From NCBI GenBank assembly GCA_965246855.1, contig CBDFFP010000002.1, positions 62,001 through 126,000 on the forward strand: a stretch of DNA of 64,000 nt, given 5' to 3'. The notes beneath the pieces were generated by a model. That model saw only the letters and a list, made by a program, of their open reading frames with translations, was not told the DNA's origin and searched no databases. Every line of letters begins with the position of its first letter. Within the stretch, counting starts at the first letter, position 1. Of the stretch, positions 44,901-52,585 are shown in pieces. Source of the stretch: UBA1952 sp965246855 (GTDB lineage Bacteria > Bacteroidota > Bacteroidia > Chitinophagales > Chitinophagaceae). The position numbers and the translations under genes are program-made.

Positions 44901-45042
44901 TACCAAAGACAAGTACGAAGGAACCGGCCTCGGCCTTTCGCTGTGCAAGAAAACAGTGGAGTGGCACGGCGGAACCATCCGCGCCGAAGGGAAAGAAGGC
45001 GAAGGCGCGACGTTTGTGTTTACGCTGCCGGTGGTGGGATAA
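41941..45042 (+). CDS. Soluble multi-PAS sensor histidine kinase
   Basis: The product has 1033 residues with no membrane segment. About six PAS/PAC units lie at roughly 20-140, 155-270, 285-405, 415-530, 545-665 and 675-790; most end with a variant of W(I/F)G..TDIHE. A coiled coil (LAKSNRELERSNEDLQQF) leads to the HisKA helix with phosphoacceptor His821 in HVASHDLKEPVR. The HATPase domain has the N box NLINNALKFS, G1 LSDNGIGF and G2 GTGLGLSLCK. The PAS type resembles bacteriophytochrome-like cytosolic kinases. No response regulator gene is adjacent, so it is an orphan kinase. Confidence 0.93.
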   Translation: MKQKDPSISPSDKAQQLVDANLRSLFEQAPVIMHVMRGPEHRFEFFHPLGKALSGGRDFTGMKVAEALPEYEEQGFVKLLDDIYQSGENISLPETYAQTRQPDGSFVEGYYDVILRPFRDETGAITGILNISVDVTDKVLARKKAEESEAALRHLKDQLDLSISAGRIGTWHWDVKADVLFWSKEQEALYGLEEGSFGGRSADFTRFIHPEDYVRMQAKNDERIQSPNPDYQEEFRITRPDGAVRWIQARQRKLLDGEGNLTAITGINIDITDQKEAGERVLESEARFRLMADAIPEIVWVTDANGNGEFMNKRWEDYSGAAYVPNNAEMAQTFMHPEDIPKIMGSFGKALQTGMPFEVEQRNLSASGHYRWFLNRGVPYRSPQTGEIEKWFGISTDIHERKTMESALRESRNQLEFAIEATELGTWDFNPATGTFKSNARLKEWFGLEEAEEISLTHVLAIIDEADQPRVTEAIDKALQYESGGVYDMTYTIRNPQTGAVRNVRAKGRVYFNEEKVAVRFNGTIQDLTAELVAQRQITESEQRFRQFSNNIANLAWIADGEGWIYWYNQRWFEFTGTTLEEMQGWGWSKVHHPDHTDRVVSFVKEAWHKPEPFELTFPLLGADGNYQWFLTRGAPILDKDGKVIRWIGTNTNIHEQVLAQEALKESEARFRTLADKLPLLIWMNSPEGVSEFTSASWEEFSGIADITEAWQWMAHPDDWERIMENWAMHFAAGLPFRQEVRIRNKHGQYRWHNSIGEPIKDANGNIIKWIGALTDIHAQKTFAEALERQVAGRTEELAKSNRELERSNEDLQQFAHVASHDLKEPVRKIMVFANMLDSADGKGLSERGRMSLEKIQNAAERMMGMMNGILTYARLSAVDQTMEPIDLEEVIRNVEADLELLMEQKSATITRVQLPQVKGTPVLIYQLFYNLINNALKFSRADVPAHITITSAPAENGMVVLTLSDNGIGFEQQYADNIFKTFTRLNTKDKYEGTGLGLSLCKKTVEWHGGTIRAEGKEGEGATFVFTLPVVG

Positions 45043-45181
45043 AGTGCGGGGAACCATGTAAATCTAAAGGCAGACTTTAGATTTGCATGGATGGTGGACA
45101 GATTTGCCTGTTCATTCCGGCTTTTTAGAAATTCAGGAAGCGTTTGAGGAGTTACAAGTTCACCTTCTATTCCACCTAACC

Positions 45182-46120
45182 ATGAAATACGTTCTTTTTC
45201 TCCTCGCTCTTTGCATCAGTATTTCTGTGCAGGCGCAGAAAATCCGGTTCACCGATACGTCTAATAAGTGGTCTTTGCTTGTTACAGGGCCGGATGCATA
45301 TAGCGCTCTTGGTGCTGCTTCTTATAGTGGCGACACTATTCTTTACGGCAGGAAGTACAGTGTATCTACAAACGGTATTCCTTTCGTGCGAGAAGATACA
45401 ATCACAAACAAGATTTACTACTTATCTGACACAGGAGAACATGTTTTCTTTGACTACAACCTACAACTGAACGATACCTTCTCGGTTGTAGCCCAATATG
45501 GTCAAGACACGACAGACACAGTGCATATTAGGCATGTTGTACAATCAATTGACTCCATTCAGTTGGGCAATGTGTACCATAAAGTTTGGAAAATGAATTG
45601 TGCTGGTTCAATTTCTTGGGGCGGTTGTGCAGACTACACATTCATTGAAGGCATTGGTACCACATCAGGGCCAAGTTTTAATATTTTTCCACTGTTTTTT
45701 GAGGGCTGTACGCAGATTCGGTGTTTTTCCTCTAAAGGCGTTTATCCTACTTGCGCTCCTTCTGTATGGCTTCCTTGTGGTGGAGTACCGTTGGGTGCTT
45801 TCAACCCTATGCCTGTTTCTTGGTTTGACAACACCACAAGCTGCAACTACACGCAAGGCGTGGATAACGCTTCGCTCACCGCCGCCCCCACGCTCTTCCC
45901 CAATCCAAGCGACAAAAACGTCGTCCTGCGCATTCCGGTCCAAATCTCAAAAGCGGTTTTGCAAGTAATGGATATGAGCGGGCGTGTGGTGCTGCAACAG
46001 AAAGTAGAAGGCGGCAAGGACTTTCCGCTTCACCTTTATCTCCAACAACCGGGCGTTTATCTCTACACCGTTCAAAACGCACAAAACGGCCAACGCTGGA
46101 CGGGGAAATTTGTGTTCTAA
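45182..46120 (+). CDS. T9SS-secreted protein with AT-rich middle
   Basis: The product has 312 residues from the ATG at 45182, with signal peptide VLFLLALCISISVQAQ; an ATG at 45083 gives an unlikely 33-residue extension. The middle (about 20-235) has Asp/Thr-rich strands and several Cys (GCADYTFIEGIGTTSGP). It resembles uncharacterised Bacteroidetes proteins. The C-terminal domain (TLFPNPSDKNVVLRIP to WTGKFVF, about 240-312) is a type A T9SS signal. The middle is more AT-rich than both the flanks and the C-terminal module. Confidence 0.8.
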   Translation: MKYVLFLLALCISISVQAQKIRFTDTSNKWSLLVTGPDAYSALGAASYSGDTILYGRKYSVSTNGIPFVREDTITNKIYYLSDTGEHVFFDYNLQLNDTFSVVAQYGQDTTDTVHIRHVVQSIDSIQLGNVYHKVWKMNCAGSISWGGCADYTFIEGIGTTSGPSFNIFPLFFEGCTQIRCFSSKGVYPTCAPSVWLPCGGVPLGAFNPMPVSWFDNTTSCNYTQGVDNASLTAAPTLFPNPSDKNVVLRIPVQISKAVLQVMDMSGRVVLQQKVEGGKDFPLHLYLQQPGVYLYTVQNAQNGQRWTGKFVF

Positions 46121-46197
46121 AAAGGAAGGTTATTTCCCTTTAGAGAAAGACTGTTTTTTGTGCGCTTGATTCTACACCCGCTTCCCCTTTCCTGAAT

Positions 46198-46205
46198 TAT
46201 TTTCG
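46198..46205 (+). promoter_or_regulatory. Putative -7 element of the E1 gene
   Basis: TATTTTCG lies 6 bases before the ATG at 46212. A one-change match; the -33 element is not at the usual distance. Confidence 0.35.
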
Positions 46206-46211
46206 CCCCGT

Positions 46212-48602
46212 ATGCGCTCCGCCCAAACTGCTCCTTCCCGACTGTCTTTTGAAGATTTCAAAACCGGCGTGCTGGCCGACTACCGGCTGGCGATGGCTTC
46301 CCGCGAAGCCTCGCTGATTGGCCGCCGCGAGGTGCTGACCGGCAAAGCCAAATTCGGCATCTTCGGCGACGGCAAAGAACTGGCGCAAATCGCGGCTGCC
46401 AAGTGCATGAAGCCCGGCGACCTGCGCAGCGGCTACTACCGCGACCAGACGCTGATGTTCGCCACCGGCATGAGCGACATGGAGAAGTTCTTCTCGCAAC
46501 TCTATGCCAATCCCGATGTGGAACACGAGCCGTCCACCGCAGGCCGCATGATGAACGGCCACTACGGCACGCGCTGGCTCGACGACAATGGCGACTGGAA
46601 GAACCTCATGGAAGGGCCGCAGTCTTCGTCGGATATTTCGCCTACGGGCGGGCAAATGCTGCGCGCGCTGGGACTAGCGTTTGCGTCTAAATGCTACCGG
46701 CAGATTCGCGCGCTGCAAACGGGTTTTGAGAAGTTTTCCAACGGCGGAAACGAAGTGGTTTTCTGCACCATCGGCGACGCCTCTACTTCGGAAGGCCACT
46801 TCTGGGAAACGATGAACGCCGCTGCGGTGCTGAAGGTTCCGCTCGCCGTTTTTGTGTGGGACGACGGCTACGGCATCTCCGTTCCGCGCAATCTGCAAAC
46901 CGCGAAAAACTCCATCAGCGAAGCCCTCAAAGGCATGACCTACGAGGAGAATCTGGGAGGTATCCGCATCCACACGGCCAAAGGCTGGGACTACGCCGGG
47001 CTGGTGAATACCATTCAGAAAGGCATTGACGAAGTGCGCGAAACGCACGTTCCCGCGCTGTTCCACATTCAGGAAGTAACACAGCCGCAGGGCCACAGCA
47101 CGAGCGGCTCCCACGAGCGTTACAAAAGCGCCGAGCGGCTGGAATGGGAAAAGGAAATGGACTGCCTCGTGAAGATGCGCCAGTTTATCATAGAGAACGA
47201 ACTAGCAACGGAAGAAGAGCTCCTCCAAACCGAAAGCGAAGCCAAAGACGAAGCCCGCGACGCCAAGCGCCGCGCGTGGGAAGCCTTCCAAAAACCCATT
47301 TTTGCGCTGCGGGAAAAAGCCTTAGAACTGATAAACGCCGTGCTGGCAGAAAGCAATGGCAGCGCGCCCGATTTTTCTTCTTTAATCAACACCCTGCGCA
47401 CCGCCAAAGAGCCTATTCGCAAAGACGTTTTGCAAACCATTTCGCGGGTGCTGCGGGCGTTTACCAATTCGGCTTCTCCGGCGGTGAAAGCTTTGCGGGA
47501 ATACGCGCAAAGTCTGCGTGAGGAAGCAGCCCAGCAGTTCAACTCGCACCTTCACAGCGAGTCGGCGCAGAACGCGCTGAAAGTTCCGGTAGTTCCTGCG
47601 CAATACAACGGCGACCAGCAACTGAATGGCTACGAAGTGCTGAACAGCTATTTTGACCAGCTTTTCACCAAGAACCCAGCGGTGATTGCGTTTGGGGAAG
47701 ATTTGGGCAAGATCGGCGACGTCAATCAGGGCTTTGCGGGCTTGCAGGAAAAGCACGGTGCGGCCCGCATTTTTGATACCGGCATCCGCGAGGCCACCAT
47801 AATTGGGCAAGGCATCGGCGCGGCGATGCGCGGCTTGCGGCCCATCACGGAGATTCAATACTTAGATTATCTCCTCTACGGCCTGCAACCGCTGAGCGAC
47901 GATGTGGCGACGCTGCAATACCGCACCCGCGGCGGGCAGAAATGTCCGATTATCGTGCGGACGCGCGGCCACCGGCTGGAAGGTATCTGGCACAGCGGCT
48001 CGCCGATGGGGATGATTCTGAACGCGCTTCGCGGGATGTATGTCTGCGTGCCGCGCAACATGGTGCAGGCAGCGGGGATGTACAACACGCTCCTCAAAAG
48101 CGACGAGCCGGGACTGGTAATAGAATGCCTCAACGGCTACCGCCTGAAAGAGCGCGTGCCGCAAAATCTTCTGGACTTTACCGTGCCCTTTGGCGTGCCG
48201 GAAGTGGTGCAGGAAGGCGACGACATCACCATTGTTTCTTACGGCTCTACCCTGCGCGTGATTGCCGAAGCGATGACGCAATACTTAGAACCGGCGGGCA
48301 TTTCGGTGGAACTGATAGACGTGCAAACACTTCTTCCTTTCGACGTGAACGGAACGATTGTGGACAGCCTGCAAAAAACGGGTCGCGTGTTGTTCATTGA
48401 TGAAGATGTTCCCGGCGGCGCAAGCGCATACATGTTCCAGCAGGTGATAGAATTGCAGGGCGGTTACCGCTTTTTAGACGCGCAACCACGCACACTTTCC
48501 GCCAAAGCCCACCGCCCGGCCTATGCTACCGACGGCGACTATTTCTCTAAACCCAATGCGGAGGAGATTGCCGAGGCGGTGGAAAGCATGATGGCGGAGT
48601 AA
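46212..48602 (+). CDS. Fused alpha-beta E1 of a 2-oxoacid dehydrogenase
   Basis: The product has 796 residues: an E1-alpha half (about 1-430) and an E1-beta half (about 460-796). The alpha half has the thiamine diphosphate motif starting IGDASTSEGHFWETMNAAA (about 189-207) and RSGYYRDQTLMF (about 74-85). The beta half has VIAFGEDLGKIGDVNQGF (about 493-510) and IVSYGSTLRV, with LFIDEDVPGGASAYM. The linker is helical and charged. Fusion in one chain is common for the branched-chain or pyruvate-type E1 of this phylum. E2 and E3 are not in the window. The exact 2-oxoacid is undecided, 2-oxoisovalerate being most likely. Confidence 0.9.
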   Translation: MRSAQTAPSRLSFEDFKTGVLADYRLAMASREASLIGRREVLTGKAKFGIFGDGKELAQIAAAKCMKPGDLRSGYYRDQTLMFATGMSDMEKFFSQLYANPDVEHEPSTAGRMMNGHYGTRWLDDNGDWKNLMEGPQSSSDISPTGGQMLRALGLAFASKCYRQIRALQTGFEKFSNGGNEVVFCTIGDASTSEGHFWETMNAAAVLKVPLAVFVWDDGYGISVPRNLQTAKNSISEALKGMTYEENLGGIRIHTAKGWDYAGLVNTIQKGIDEVRETHVPALFHIQEVTQPQGHSTSGSHERYKSAERLEWEKEMDCLVKMRQFIIENELATEEELLQTESEAKDEARDAKRRAWEAFQKPIFALREKALELINAVLAESNGSAPDFSSLINTLRTAKEPIRKDVLQTISRVLRAFTNSASPAVKALREYAQSLREEAAQQFNSHLHSESAQNALKVPVVPAQYNGDQQLNGYEVLNSYFDQLFTKNPAVIAFGEDLGKIGDVNQGFAGLQEKHGAARIFDTGIREATIIGQGIGAAMRGLRPITEIQYLDYLLYGLQPLSDDVATLQYRTRGGQKCPIIVRTRGHRLEGIWHSGSPMGMILNALRGMYVCVPRNMVQAAGMYNTLLKSDEPGLVIECLNGYRLKERVPQNLLDFTVPFGVPEVVQEGDDITIVSYGSTLRVIAEAMTQYLEPAGISVELIDVQTLLPFDVNGTIVDSLQKTGRVLFIDEDVPGGASAYMFQQVIELQGGYRFLDAQPRTLSAKAHRPAYATDGDYFSKPNAEEIAEAVESMMAE

Positions 48603-48753
48603 AACCTTTGTCCAACGCTACCCGGGAGAAAGGCGCATTTCTCTATCCGGGCATCTTTGCTGTCACCCGGTCTTTTAAGGAAGGGCTGGTTGGGTGGCCC
48701 GGTTTTAAGCTCTTCACAGGAAAGTTAGATTCAGCAAGTAGCCGGAAACTCTT

Positions 48754-50226
48754 ATGCACGCAGATTTTGACCCCGCCAAAGGAAGAGGCAATAGAATCTT
48801 CGGCCTGTGTGTTTTATTGGCAACGCTGGCCGGAATGGTGTGTCTGCTCCTCAATCCCTACGTGTGGTTCGACGAGGCCGGGCAGTTTTTTATCTCGCTC
48901 GGCGTCAGCCACTGGGCGCCGCCGTTCTCCGACTGGCGCACTTTCCGGGATATACTGGCGGAGAATAATCGCTACCTGTTTGACCCGGTAGGCTTCACCT
49001 TGCTGCTGCGCCTCTGGGCCGAAATCAGCACCGAAACGGTGTGGCTGCGCCTGCTGCCTTTCCTCGGTTTTCTGGGGATGTTGGGAACGGCGTTTCACTT
49101 GTTGCGACGCATGAAAGTGCCGCGCGCAGCGGCGTTTCTTCTGATTTGCCTTTTCGCTTCCTCTCCCCTGCTGTATCAATATGCGGCGGAGTTGCGGCCT
49201 TATAGTTTTGAGGCGTGGGGCGCCTTGTTTGCGCTGGTGGTTCTTTACGATTATATGCCGCAGCGGTCGCTGTGGTGGAAGTTGCGCACCGGTCTTATCA
49301 TGGCTTTTTTCCTGTGGATGCGCTACCCCTTTGCGCTGGTGGCGGGGCTAACGGCGTTCACACTGGGTGTCAAAATCCTCATCCAGAAGAAGGACGAACT
49401 CTGGAAAGGTTTTGGGGTGTATCTGTTGCCGCAGGTGCTTTCCGCAATTTTGATTTACGTCTTTTGCATCCGGCTTCAGCCGCTGAGCCACAATGTCCCG
49501 GTCTATGCACAGGCCGCAACGCTGCGCTACGGCGGAGGCTTTCTGCGCCACCCGTGGACGCTGTTTTACCACCTCGCGCTGCTGGGGTTCTACTTTGTTT
49601 ATCCGTTCCGGGAAGGGTTTCGCTACCCCAAGCGGTTCAGCCGGTTTGCCTTGTTTGCCTTCCTGCTTTTTTTCGGGTGGAATATCCTTTCCATCTTCGG
49701 CCTGATTCCTTCCGACCCCGACACGCGCTGGGCCATTGCACTGAATGCGATTGCCATGATGGCGCTGGTTCTTGCGCTCGCCGCAGGTCTTTCCAAAGTG
49801 CCGCCGCGCTTTAAGTGGCTGGCCTATGCACTGCTCACGGTGCTGGCGCTCTACCGTCCGGCGCTGATGACGTGGCGCTGGAAGGCCGGCGACGCAGCGC
49901 ATTTCCGGGGAGATGTTTTTGTGCGGGAATTGAGCCGCGTAGCAAATAGTGTGCAGGAGCCGGTTTGGTGTAGCTATTTCGCTACGCCGGAAGTGAAATA
50001 TCTCTACGAATACGGCGCGCTGCGAAGCCAGCAAGAAGCCGCACGCTACCCTTCCCACTTCGTGCTGCTGCCGAAGAAAGGGGAGTTTGACTCCCTTCAA
50101 AAGCTGCCACTTCTTCAGAAAGTTTTGTGGATAGACAGCCCCGGACGCTATACGCGCACGGGCCGCTTTGCCTGCGAGCGTTGGAACGGCAGCCCGGTAT
50201 TTTTCCGGCTGTGGCGGGTAAAGTGA
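48754..50226 (+). CDS. GT-C type membrane glycosyltransferase (GT39-like)
   Basis: The product has 490 residues and about 10 membrane segments. LLLNPYVWFDEAGQFF (about 31-46) carries the Asp-Glu pair in the first periplasmic loop that defines the catalytic site of polyprenol-phosphate-sugar transferases. SPLLYQYAAELRPYSFEAWG (about 137-156) is another family block. The C-terminal 110 residues form a soluble domain. It transfers a sugar from a lipid carrier to a glycan or protein at the outer face of the inner membrane. The start is at ATG 48754. Confidence 0.85.
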   Translation: MHADFDPAKGRGNRIFGLCVLLATLAGMVCLLLNPYVWFDEAGQFFISLGVSHWAPPFSDWRTFRDILAENNRYLFDPVGFTLLLRLWAEISTETVWLRLLPFLGFLGMLGTAFHLLRRMKVPRAAAFLLICLFASSPLLYQYAAELRPYSFEAWGALFALVVLYDYMPQRSLWWKLRTGLIMAFFLWMRYPFALVAGLTAFTLGVKILIQKKDELWKGFGVYLLPQVLSAILIYVFCIRLQPLSHNVPVYAQAATLRYGGGFLRHPWTLFYHLALLGFYFVYPFREGFRYPKRFSRFALFAFLLFFGWNILSIFGLIPSDPDTRWAIALNAIAMMALVLALAAGLSKVPPRFKWLAYALLTVLALYRPALMTWRWKAGDAAHFRGDVFVRELSRVANSVQEPVWCSYFATPEVKYLYEYGALRSQQEAARYPSHFVLLPKKGEFDSLQKLPLLQKVLWIDSPGRYTRTGRFACERWNGSPVFFRLWRVK

Positions 50227-50371
50227 GACGAAAGATGAAAGACGAAAGAGGGCGTTGCAACGAACGCTGATTTTGCATCCCGGTTACGGCCTTTTGGATA
50301 CGGCGGATTTGAAGAAGAACCGGCGGATTGGCGTAGAGAAACAGGGCGGGATAAGGCCTTCCCAAAAACAG

Positions 50372-50410
50372 AAACACCTGCGAAAGCCCGAAGCCCTGAC
50401 AGGTGTTTTT
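50372..50410. terminator. Bidirectional terminator between the GT-C and DUF6261 genes
   Basis: AAACACCTG/CAGGTGTTT with an internal 19-base loop, followed by T5 on the plus strand and A-rich on the other side. Confidence 0.6.
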
Positions 50411-50432
50411 CATTTCTTTCCACACGGTGTTT

Positions 50433-51179
50433 CTATATGCCCGGCGGGGTGGCAGGCGCATTGCTACCGCCGCCGCGGCGTGCCAGCAGGTCGTTGTAGC
50501 GGTCTATAATGTTGTTGATAATGCCCAGCGCGGCCGGCCACGGCGCGGCCCCGCGCGAAGAAACATGCAGCGCTGCCACACGGTCTATCAGGGTTTTAAA
50601 GGCCGCCTCTGCCGCGGGGCGCAGTTCCGTCAGCGTGGGGTCGTCGCCCGCGTTGGGGTTTTCCGCGTCGCGCGCGTCAAAAGCGGTTTTAAAAGCCGCC
50701 TGGGCATTGGAGAGTTCCGTCACTTCTGTGGTCAGGCCCAGCGTCGCAATCTCGGCGGCCACCACGCCTTGCAGGTCTGCCAGCAAAGAACTAATGGCCG
50801 CCGACTCGGCGGTATAGTCCAGCGAAGCCACCGCTCCGTAGGCATCCAGATAATGCAGAATGCGCTGGGCAGCAGCCTTGCGGGCCGGGTTGGAGGAAAA
50901 GGAAAAGCCCCGTGTTACGCCGCTGATGCAATACACCGAATCGTCGCGGCGCATATCTGCTGCGGCTACCAACGGCGTGTTCATGGACGATCTGGACGTA
51001 AGAAATTCCACATCCATCGGCGCGCGGGCCGCTGCCAGGGCATTGGTTTCGGGCAGAATCTGAGTGCGGTCGGCAGCAGCGATTACGGTGTTGCTGATGG
51101 CCGTTATGGTATCGGTAAAGATGGAAAGCAGGTTGGCAACAGGCAGGCGGGTGAGGTCAATGGAGTGACGAAGAGACAT
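50433..51179 (-). CDS. DUF6261-family protein
   Basis: The product has 248 residues from the ATG at 51179 (MSLRHSIDLTRLPVANLLSI); the longer frame to 51278 adds 33 residues that read through the repeat. The chain is helical, rich in Ala and Ser, with ILHYLDAYGAVASLDYTAES (about 108-127) and a Gly/Pro-rich end. It resembles the DUF6261 group of Bacteroidetes, whose function is unknown. No signal peptide is seen. Confidence 0.65.
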   Translation of the reverse strand: MSLRHSIDLTRLPVANLLSIFTDTITAISNTVIAAADRTQILPETNALAAARAPMDVEFLTSRSSMNTPLVAAADMRRDDSVYCISGVTRGFSFSSNPARKAAAQRILHYLDAYGAVASLDYTAESAAISSLLADLQGVVAAEIATLGLTTEVTELSNAQAAFKTAFDARDAENPNAGDDPTLTELRPAAEAAFKTLIDRVAALHVSSRGAAPWPAALGIINNIIDRYNDLLARRGGGSNAPATPPGI

Positions 51180-51316
51180 GATGGAAGAAGATTTGGTGCC
51201 GTAAATGTAGCGGGAAGTTTTGTGAATTGCAATTTCCGGCCCGGCGTATCCTAAACAGCCTTTCGGGCATTTTACCAATGCCCGCCCGGAACAGGGGTCC
51301 GTTAATTTCTTTAACA

Positions 51317-51485
51317 GGAAAGCCTCCCAACAATCTTGGGAAGCTTTCGGATATTCCTGGTTCTAATACCATCCTCTTCGGAAGGTTTCGGATAATCCCG
51401 GTTTTAATACCACAAGGTTGGGAAGCCATCGGACATTTCCGGTTCCAATACCAACCTCTTGGGAAGGTTTCGGGAACGTCCGGTG
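51317..51485. repeat. Tandem array, period 41 bp, about twice 21 (array D)
   Basis: Units start with [GC]GGAAG at 51338, 51379, 51420 and 51461, each 41 bases apart, with a half-unit GGAAAGCC at 51317. A unit reads GGGAAG-CTTTCGG-ATATTCCTGGTTC-TAATACCA. It lies in the gap between the DUF6261 gene and the AT-rich gene at 51526; nothing else is seen there. Confidence 0.8.
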
Positions 51486-51525
51486 GGTTCTCAACTTTTT
51501 AAAGCCCATTTTGTGCGTTCATGCT

Positions 51526-51942
51526 TCACAAACGCTCTTTTTCATAGTTCCATTTAATGTCTTCTGGAATTTGCTCCCAAACATGGTCAGGAATACCAGG
51601 TTTCCGCTTATCGAACACTTTCTTGTTGTTCTCCCAAATTGTTAGGTAGTCCCAATACGCCAAAAAGAAAGTTCCTTCGTGTACAAAGTCCATCCACCCT
51701 TCAGCAATTAACTGATAGTTGTTAAAGAGTGCAATTCCCGAGAAATTTTCGGCTCGCCCATCTAGGAAACTGGTATCATGTCCCTCAATACAACTGTCCG
51801 ACCAGTCAAACTTTAAATTGTCTGAAGCGACGCTGTATACCTTTAGGTCAGTCAATAGTTGCTTTTCAACTAATGCACGTAGTTGAGGCCCCATTGAGGT
51901 TGAGTATCCTAAGTCTTGATAATTTGGTTGGGGGGTATCCAT
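51526..51942 (-). CDS. Hypothetical protein, AT-rich
   Basis: The product has 138 residues from the ATG at 51942; a TTG at 51954 would add 4. It has several Trp and acidic patches (DNLKFDWSDSCIEGHDTSF, then AENFSGIALFNNYQLIAEGW and WDYLTIWENNKKVF). No family is recognised. Base composition is clearly more AT-rich than in the neighbours, suggesting recent acquisition. It is complete and ends 40 bases beyond array D. Confidence 0.55.
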   Translation of the reverse strand: MDTPQPNYQDLGYSTSMGPQLRALVEKQLLTDLKVYSVASDNLKFDWSDSCIEGHDTSFLDGRAENFSGIALFNNYQLIAEGWMDFVHEGTFFLAYWDYLTIWENNKKVFDKRKPGIPDHVWEQIPEDIKWNYEKERL

Positions 51943-51984
51943 AGCACAACTCAAAAATAGACACTATTTCCATTAGCATCTCTT

Positions 51985-52070
51985 ACCCTTCCGGCTGCTG
52001 CATCCGATAAACCGCCAATGCCCCCGCCCGTTGTAGCGTTCTCGCGGCTCGGCGAAGGCTCCCGTCTTCG
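51985..52070 (-). pseudogene. Second copy of a gene tail (relic)
   Basis: On the minus strand this encodes RTLQRAGALAVYRMQQPEG and a stop. This parallels RALLQPGRALAVYRSQKPEEKGA at the end of the frame at 52237-52524. About three quarters of 45 bases are identical. The rest of the copy is lost. The palindromic element at 52104-52201 separates the two tails. Confidence 0.55.
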
Positions 52071-52103
52071 TCGCGTTCAAAAAAACCTTTAAAAAAAGTG
52101 GGT

Positions 52104-52201
52104 CATTCCGACGAAGGAGGAATCTCACAGCAGGTGAGTCTCAACGCGAGTGAGATTGCCTTCGGCGAGTGCTTCGCAGTTCCTCCTTCGTCGGAATGAC
52201 A
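52104..52201. repeat. Palindromic TCATTCCGACGAAGG element
   Basis: Left arm GTCATTCCGACGAAGGAGGA starts at 52105, and right arm TCCTCCTTCGTCGGAATGAC ends at 52200. The interior holds GGTGAGTCTCAACGCGAGTGAG and a CTTCGGCGAGTGCTTCG segment, also partly palindromic. A related element lies at 61739-61826. Confidence 0.75.
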
Positions 52202-52236
52202 AACGAGAGGCAGGAATGGCCCATCCCTCACAAAAC

Positions 52237-52524
52237 TCACGCGCCTTTCTCTTCCGGCTTCTGCGAGCGATACACCGCCAATGCCCTACCCGGCTGCAAC
52301 AAGGCACGGCGGATTTGCTTAGGCGTGAATTGCTGTTTCACAGCCGCTTCCACCGCCGGATAAAAACCTTCCACCACCGCCTTTTCCATTTCAGAAAGCG
52401 GGCGCGGCGAGAAGCGCACTTTTTGATACACGCGGTTGAAATCGCGGAACACAGGAGCGTTCAAAGCGGCGTCGGCGTGCGTGGAGAAATCTTCAAAAGA
52501 GCCGCGCTTTTCCACCCCCTGCAA
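52237..52524 (-). pseudogene. C-terminal gene fragment (about 95 codons)
   Basis: The frame has coding-like codon use but no ATG; the only start is TTG at 52524, and it runs open further upstream to the end of the methyltransferase gene. FRDFNRVYQKVRFSPRPLS and FTPKQIRRALLQPGRALAVY look like the tail of a larger protein; a DUF4129-like tail is possible but weak. It is best read as a 5'-truncated gene. Its last 20 codons are duplicated at 51985-52070. Confidence 0.5.
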
Positions 52525-52585
52525 CGGGCCAGCCGGTAGCGGGCGTCCGCGCGGCCCTGACGCCGGGCAAGGTTTTATCTGCTTT

